Source: Gibbula magus
Taxonomy: Eukaryota; Mollusca; Gastropoda; Trochida; Trochidae
Reading direction: 5' to 3'
DNA: 64,000 nucleotides
Assembly: GCA_936450465.1 (NCBI GenBank)
Contig: OW388302.1
Location: 56,727,959 to 56,791,958, forward strand
A program made the translations under genes and the position numbers. The notes beneath the pieces were generated by a model. That model searched no databases. It saw only the letters and a list, made by a program, of their open reading frames with translations, and had not been told where the DNA came from. Of this stretch, positions 59,801 through 64,000 are shown one piece after another. Each line of letters opens with the position of its first letter. The stretch's first letter is position 1.

Positions 59801-59881
59801 CTGTTGAATGTGATGGCACCTACAAGTCTTCAACATTTAAAGTACATGACGTAGAAGTGGAAATTCAAAAAGTCCTTCAAG
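59801..59881 (+). CDS. Five-exon gene of unknown family, exon 2
   Basis: 81 bases between acceptor ATGGTTTTTCAG and donor GTAAAA. It enters and leaves in phase 1 and encodes CDGTYKSSTFKVHDVEVEIQ followed by KVLQ with no stop. It is too short to show up as a long open frame. Its support is the phase agreement with exons 1 and 3. Confidence 0.65.
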
Positions 59882-60169
59882 GTAAAAGCAATAATATTAT
59901 GTGTTGCATTTCTTAAATATGAAAAGAACATGATGAAAGAAACTGAATTTATAAAAATGACAATGTTTGAATTTTTTTTTTTAATTTCAAGTAAGAATAA
60001 TCGCTCAACGAATTTAGCTTAACGCATTATCAACAAATTAATTTCGCCTTTTATTTGTTTTTTGTTTATATCTATTTGACCATTTAATGTTTGAATGGTA
60101 GAATACCTCCATCTGTACGTTCATTGTATATCACACAATTTAGAATAATTTATCAATTTACCAATTCAG

Positions 60170-60887
60170 GAGAAACAGTACTCTATCCAAGGACTATAGA
60201 GACAACAAGCAATGAGAAGTTGAGAGAAGTTGTTCATACTTTGAAACTATATTACGAAGGAAGAGGAGCATTTATTTACGTGGGATCTTCACTCTTACTC
60301 CTCTTTAACAAACAGTTCAGTAATCTGCAGAAATGTACAGAAGATATAATATGCGACGTGTGCACTTTCTCCCTCGGTAGTCCAGCTCTGATCTTAACTG
60401 TGGTACGGAACGAGGGTAACGGGCACCTGTTGAAGGACTACAACGCACTGTTAGCCCAGGAGGTCCACACCAATGAACGCAAAGAGGTGGTTGGCCTACG
60501 TGCTTGCAATGGCGTTATCAGCGTTGAGGACTGTAAAACAACAGAACACTTTAAAAATGAAATTAAAAAGATGAGAAAAGATGAGGAAGGTCCCCAAACG
60601 ATTCTTCACGAAGGGATTCTGGAAGAAACGATATTGTCCTTCTTGAAGATGATTGCCAAGTGTTCCGGGCCTGAAGCCAGGGTAGATGAGCAGCAGTACC
60701 TGGTGGGCAGGATGTTCCTCTACTTCGCGGAATTGATGCAGGAGAGTCACAACGTTCTCGTCAACTCCTCCTCCTTCGACTTCTCCATCACCCTCCTCTC
60801 GGAGATGGCTGACAGGCTTGTCCTTGCTGGAAAAATATCCTTGGTGGTCAAAGGCTTTGACGTCATTACCGAGCTCCACAAGCTAGG
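60170..60887 (+). CDS. Five-exon gene of unknown family, exon 3 (main)
   Basis: It begins after acceptor TTTACCAATTCAG in phase 1 and encodes about 239 residues. GETVLYPRTIETTSNEKLRE opens the exon, a mixed alpha/beta-looking segment (AFIYVGSSLLLLFNKQFSNL, ALILTVVRNEGNGHLL) follows, and a helical C-terminal half rich in Leu/Glu (ILEETILSFLKMIAKCSG, YFAELMQESHNVLV, LLSEMADRLVLAGKIS) ends it. I do not recognise a family. A donor GG|GTTTGT at 60888 is weak, but it leaves two bases, exactly the phase needed by exon 4. If it is not used, the frame stops nine bases beyond FVF at 60903, making an alternative end. The whole protein would be about 403 residues, with no signal peptide and no membrane segment, so probably cytosolic. 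Confidence 0.7.
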
Positions 60888-62098
60888 GTTTGTCTTTTCT
60901 TGATCAGTTATCTTCAGCGAGGTGGAAGTTTGGCTTGATTTTATCAAGCTACATCTTTGCTTGAAAACTAACGAAAAGTATCATTAAACTGGGAATGAGT
61001 TATACCCTTAAACTCTTGTTATTGGTTATATGATGGGGAAGAAGGTTGTCCGTCCTATAATTGTGGAGAGAGTGTTGAAGAAAGGTGTCAATTCTTTAAT
61101 TTGGGAGAGGGTGTGGAAGAAGGGTGTCAATTCTTTAATTTGGGAGAGGGTGTGGAAGAAGGGTGTCAATTCTTTAATTTGGGAGAGGGTGTGGAAGAAG
61201 GGTGTCAATTCTTTAATTACGGAGAGGGTGTGGAAGAAGGGTGTGAATTCTTTAATTGGGGAGAGAGTGTGGAAGAAGGGTGTCATTTTTTAAATTGGGG
61301 AGAGAGTGTAGATGAAGGGTGTCAATTCTTTAATTGGGGAGAGGGTGTGGAAGAAGGGTGTCAATTCTTTAATTGGGGAGAGAGTGTGGAAGAAGGGTGT
61401 CAATTCTTTAATTGGGGAGAGGGTGTGGAAGAAGGGTGTCAATTCTTTAAATTGGGGAGAGGGTGTGGAAGAAGGGTGTCAATTCTTTAATTTGGGAGAG
61501 GGTGTGGAAGAAGGGTGTGAATTCTTTAATTGGGGAGAGAGTGTGGAAGAAGGGTGTCATTTTTTAAATTGGGGAGAGAGTGTAGATGAAGGGTGTCAAT
61601 TCTTTAATTGGGGAGAGGGTGTGGAAGAAGGGTGTCAATTCTTTAATTGGGGAGAGAGTGTGGAAGAAGGGTGTTAATTCTTTAATTTGGGAGAGGGTGT
61701 GGAAGAAGGGTGTCAATTCTTTAAATTGGGGAGAGGGTGTGGAAGAAGGGTGTCAATTCTTTAATTTGGGAGAGGGTGTGGAAGAAGGCTGTGAATTCTT
61801 TAATTGGGGAGAGAGTGTGGAAGAAGGGTGTCATTTTTTAAATTGGGGAGAGAGTGTAGATGAAGGGTGTCAATTCTTTAATTTGGGAGAGGGTGTGGAA
61901 GAAGGGTGTCAATTCTTTAATTGGGGAGAGGGTGTGGAAAAAGGGTGTCAATTCTTTAATTGTGGAGAGAGTGTGGAAGAAAGGTGTCAATTCTTTAATT
62001 GGGGAGAAAGTGTGGAAGAAGGGTGTCAATCCTTTAATTGTGGAGAGTATGTGGAAGAAAGTTGTCAATCCATTAGTTGTTGATATTCTGTGTTTCAG
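60888..62098 (+). other. Intron 3 of the five-exon gene
   Basis: It is occupied from about 61050 to 62080 by a 39-bp minisatellite; the acceptor TATTCTGTGTTTCAG follows about 18 bp later. The long plus-strand frames across it are repeat artefacts. Confidence 0.6.
61050..62080. repeat. 39-bp minisatellite, about 26 units, intronic
   Basis: Unit GTCAATTCTTTAATTGGGGA followed by GAG(G/A)GTGTGGAAGAAGGGT. Variants (TTTGGGAG, TTAAATTGGGGAG, GTGTAGATGAAGG, GTCATTTTTTAAATT) recur in the same order at about 61230-61430, 61520-61680 and 61790-61920, showing multi-unit duplication. Confidence 0.95.
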
Positions 62099-62223
62099 AG
62101 AACGCCACGCGAACTCAGTTCTCCTGATGTACGAACAACCCTCGAATAGTAAAGACATGCTTACTGGAGACATCTGCCTAACCTCCGCCTGGACAGGGGA
62201 CCGGAAGTGGATCTTCAGAACAG
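62099..62223 (+). CDS. Five-exon gene of unknown family, exon 4
   Basis: 125 bases between TATTCTGTGTTTCAG and donor GTGCGT. It begins in phase 2 and ends in phase 1. It encodes RHANSVLLMYEQPSNSKDML followed by TGDICLTSAWTGDRKWIFRT, without a stop. The phase fits both neighbours. Confidence 0.7.
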
Positions 62224-62269
62224 GTGCGTGCTGCATCATGTCGAATCTCCATCTTGATTCTGGACTCAT

Positions 62270-62597
62270 AAGCGGCCTTCACACGGCAAACCAAAGTTTG
62301 ACAACACATGTTGGCCAACTTTTGAAAGATGTCAAACTCGCACGTCACACGTCAAACTTTAGGCTCAAATGATGTCATACATGTGACGTCATGACGTCAT
62401 ATGACTCTAAAATGGCAACCAAGAAACAACACATGTTTGAAAGTTTGATGGAAAAGTTGTTGAGAATAGAGACCGCTCCTATTTCTCGCCAACAGTTTGA
62501 CAACTCGGACACTGGTGTTGGAGAAGAGTTGCTGAACCGTTCACACTCTCAAGCGTGAATTGACCAAACTTTAGTTTTGCCGTGTGAAGGCCGCTTT
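62270..62597. mobile_element. Probable MITE with terminal inverted repeats
   Basis: AAGCGGCCTTCACACGGCAA on the left and TTGCCGTGTGAAGGCCGCTT on the right are inverted repeats, followed inward by CCAAAGTTTG / CAAACTTTAG. The inner sequence has no coding capacity. A target duplication is not certain. Confidence 0.75.
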
Positions 62598-62949
62598 ACA
62601 GGATATTTGATGGTCGTTATAACCTCTCATCAACTTTAGGCCCCGGGATGTTTAAGCGACTTCAGAGTCTTTTGCTAAACACACTTCCACTCAGTTCATA
62701 CCATTTAGCTCAAATTCACCTTAGAATTAGAAAAGGTTAGATTGGCATGAAATGAAGATATTTAATAATATTTAGAACATTCGAAGATACAGAAATGAAA
62801 TGTGCTAAGATTTGATCAAGATCCTGTTTCTTGCCCCTCCAGCACTGTGTCTGTAGTACCAGCCACCAAGACGTGTGTGGTATTAAAGGTGATATCATGT
62901 CATGTCGTGCGATATTTGCCTGCCTGAGGTGTAACAGGCAATGTTTTGT

Positions 62950-63160
62950 CTATGAAGTATTATAGGCGATATCATGTCTGCTTGAGGTATTACAGGCGAT
63001 ATCATGTCTGCCTGAGGTATTACAGGCGATATCATGTCTGCTTGAGGTATTACAGGCGATATCATGTCTGCTTGAGGTATTACAGGCGATATCATGTCTG
63101 CCTGAGGTATTACAGGCGATATCATGTCTGCTTGAGGTATTACAGGCGATATCATGTCTG
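62950..63160. repeat. 30-bp minisatellite, about 7 units, ending at a splice acceptor
   Basis: Unit GGCGATATCATGTCTGCTTG followed by AGGTATTACA. The last unit reads GATATCATGTCTGGTTGCAG and its AG is the intron 4 acceptor. Earlier units lack the CAG at this position but contain TTACAG at another. Confidence 0.95.
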
Positions 63161-63167
63161 GTTGCAG

Positions 63168-63268
63168 GTGCCAGGAAACACTCCAGAATGACGTCACCTC
63201 TATACGTCGCACAAGTCAAGGAAGGAACGGTCGAAGCTAGGAGAACCGTTTTCGAAAACATGAAATGA
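63168..63268 (+). CDS. Five-exon gene of unknown family, exon 5 (terminal)
   Basis: It starts after TCTGGTTGCAG in phase 1 and encodes ARKHSRMTSPLYVAQVKEGT followed by a basic/acidic end and the TGA at 63266-63268. The in-phase junction from exon 4 and the stop soon after support it as the last coding exon. AATAAA near 63773 could be a polyadenylation signal. Confidence 0.65.
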
Positions 63269-63844
63269 ACTATCCTACTAAACTTACATGACTGGAGCTC
63301 CTAGACATCTTGATGCAGATGATGCATAGTGACATAGGAACAGATTGAATATCAACTAGGCTAGTTACATTTCGGATGTAGCGGCGGCCGAAATGGGCAT
63401 GATCGCCTAATCTAAGCTTATCAGAATTATTTATTTTTGTCACTTATTTTATATTCATCTTTTACATTTGTGTATATTGTTTTAATTATTAGCTCATGAG
63501 GTCTGACAGACTTTGGCCCTATTGCCTATTTTCAACATCTTTATAAGAATCATTAACCTTTTCATTGATATTGTATTCATATTTTACATGGACGGTCATC
63601 TTTAATCCACCCTGCATCTGTATTTGAACGAGTCTCACTGAACTATGAACATAATTCACAGGGAAGTCAAAGAGCGTGTATGACAATACGGAAGCAGCCA
63701 CATGTCCATTTTACAATTTCCTTAATTTTACATTTCAAAGTTAGTAAAGTAGTTTGAAATATCCCCCCAAAAAAATAAAAACCTGAGGAGTGTATGTCAC
63801 TAATCTAACCACCACTGCCACCACCACTCGGGGAACCCAGCACA
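63269..63844. other. 3' flank of the five-exon gene; no other gene
   Basis: Probable 3' UTR and downstream DNA. TAGCTCATGAGGTCTGACAG at 63490 is related to the repeat start at 56992. Confidence 0.4.
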
Positions 63845-64000
63845 ACCATACAAGCATCTCTCCCTCTCGCTTCCCTCCACCGCTCAGCCGCAACACATCA
63901 GGGCTTATATACCCCAGTAACTACCATACAAGCATCTCTCCCTCTCGCTTCCCTCCACCGCTCAGCCGCAACACATCAGGGCTTATATACCCCAGTAACT
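63845..64000. repeat. Tandem repeat, period 78 bp, cut by the window end
   Basis: ACCATACAAGCATCTCTCCC starts at 63845 and again at 63923, and the second unit continues to the window edge without visible change. Only two units are seen. Confidence 0.9.

Larger units (their letters stand above)
62224..63167 (+). other. Intron 4 of the five-exon gene
   Basis: The 5' half is unique, with a small palindromic pair at 62275-62345 and 62510-62600: ACACGGCAAACCAAAGTTTG versus CCAAACTTTAGTTTTGCCGT. These ends close an inverted repeat of about 325 bp (62270-62597), probably a MITE. The 3' part is a 30-bp minisatellite reaching the acceptor. Confidence 0.6.

Noticed and set aside
61026..62372. Long frames on both strands over the 39-bp minisatellite
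   Set aside because: A unit length divisible by three keeps frames open. They are intronic repeat artefacts; only the exon 4 part is kept.
62895..63261. Frames over the 30-bp array
   Set aside because: Repeat-derived (YYRRYHVCLR and DMISPVIPQA patterns); only the terminal exon from 63168 is supported.

Overview
This is a repeat-rich eukaryotic window, most likely from a marine mollusc and probably a gastropod. The evidence is GT-AG introns, tRNA-derived SINEs with (TCACC)n tails, short hairpin elements with (CTCA)n tails, Penelope-like elements, several non-LTR retrotransposon fragments and many foldback DNA elements. No bacterial operon, rRNA or functional tRNA gene is visible. Species assignment is an inference.

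Layout. 1-8.0 kb: duplicated LTR-retrotransposon material, with LTR-like copies starting at 540, 3795, 6577 and (later) 16206, punctured by five full-length SINEs in the same orientation, each of four with a visible target-site duplication (TSD). 8-22.8 kb: two very short SINE-tail insertions, a 130-180 bp tandem family rich in AGGTCA half-sites, a 32-bp minisatellite (12.96-14.13 kb), AT-rich degenerate arrays, a LINE fragment and a Tc1/mariner-like element. 22.9-25.4 kb: a Penelope-like element whose 1,052-bp 3' region is present twice as a near-perfect inverted repeat. 26-31 kb: foldback elements, including an 847-bp one with a 9-bp TSD, and a TTAA-flanked MITE.

31.5-34.5 kb: a 44-bp minisatellite runs up to a tiny first coding exon (ATGAAA, then GTAAGT). 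This joins in phase to a large exon at 33461 that encodes a type II membrane glycosyltransferase-like protein resembling fucosyltransferases and carries one apparent frameshift. 35-55 kb: more LINE fragments, MITEs, (AT)n tracts, SINEs (one with a 3'-transduced flank), an unusual GCGATA satellite, a hammerhead-like palindrome, a 399-bp foldback built of CCTAATTAGG palindromes, and a LINE reverse transcriptase fragment.

55.2-63.3 kb is the main genic part. A single-exon Schlafen-like gene (55260-56369) is followed on the same strand by a five-exon gene of unknown family (56654-63268), whose splice phases all agree. Two of its introns are filled by minisatellites reaching the 3' splice sites, and in the last intron the acceptor is itself a variant repeat unit. 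The three genes are probably independent; shared regulation or a shared pathway is not shown by the sequence.
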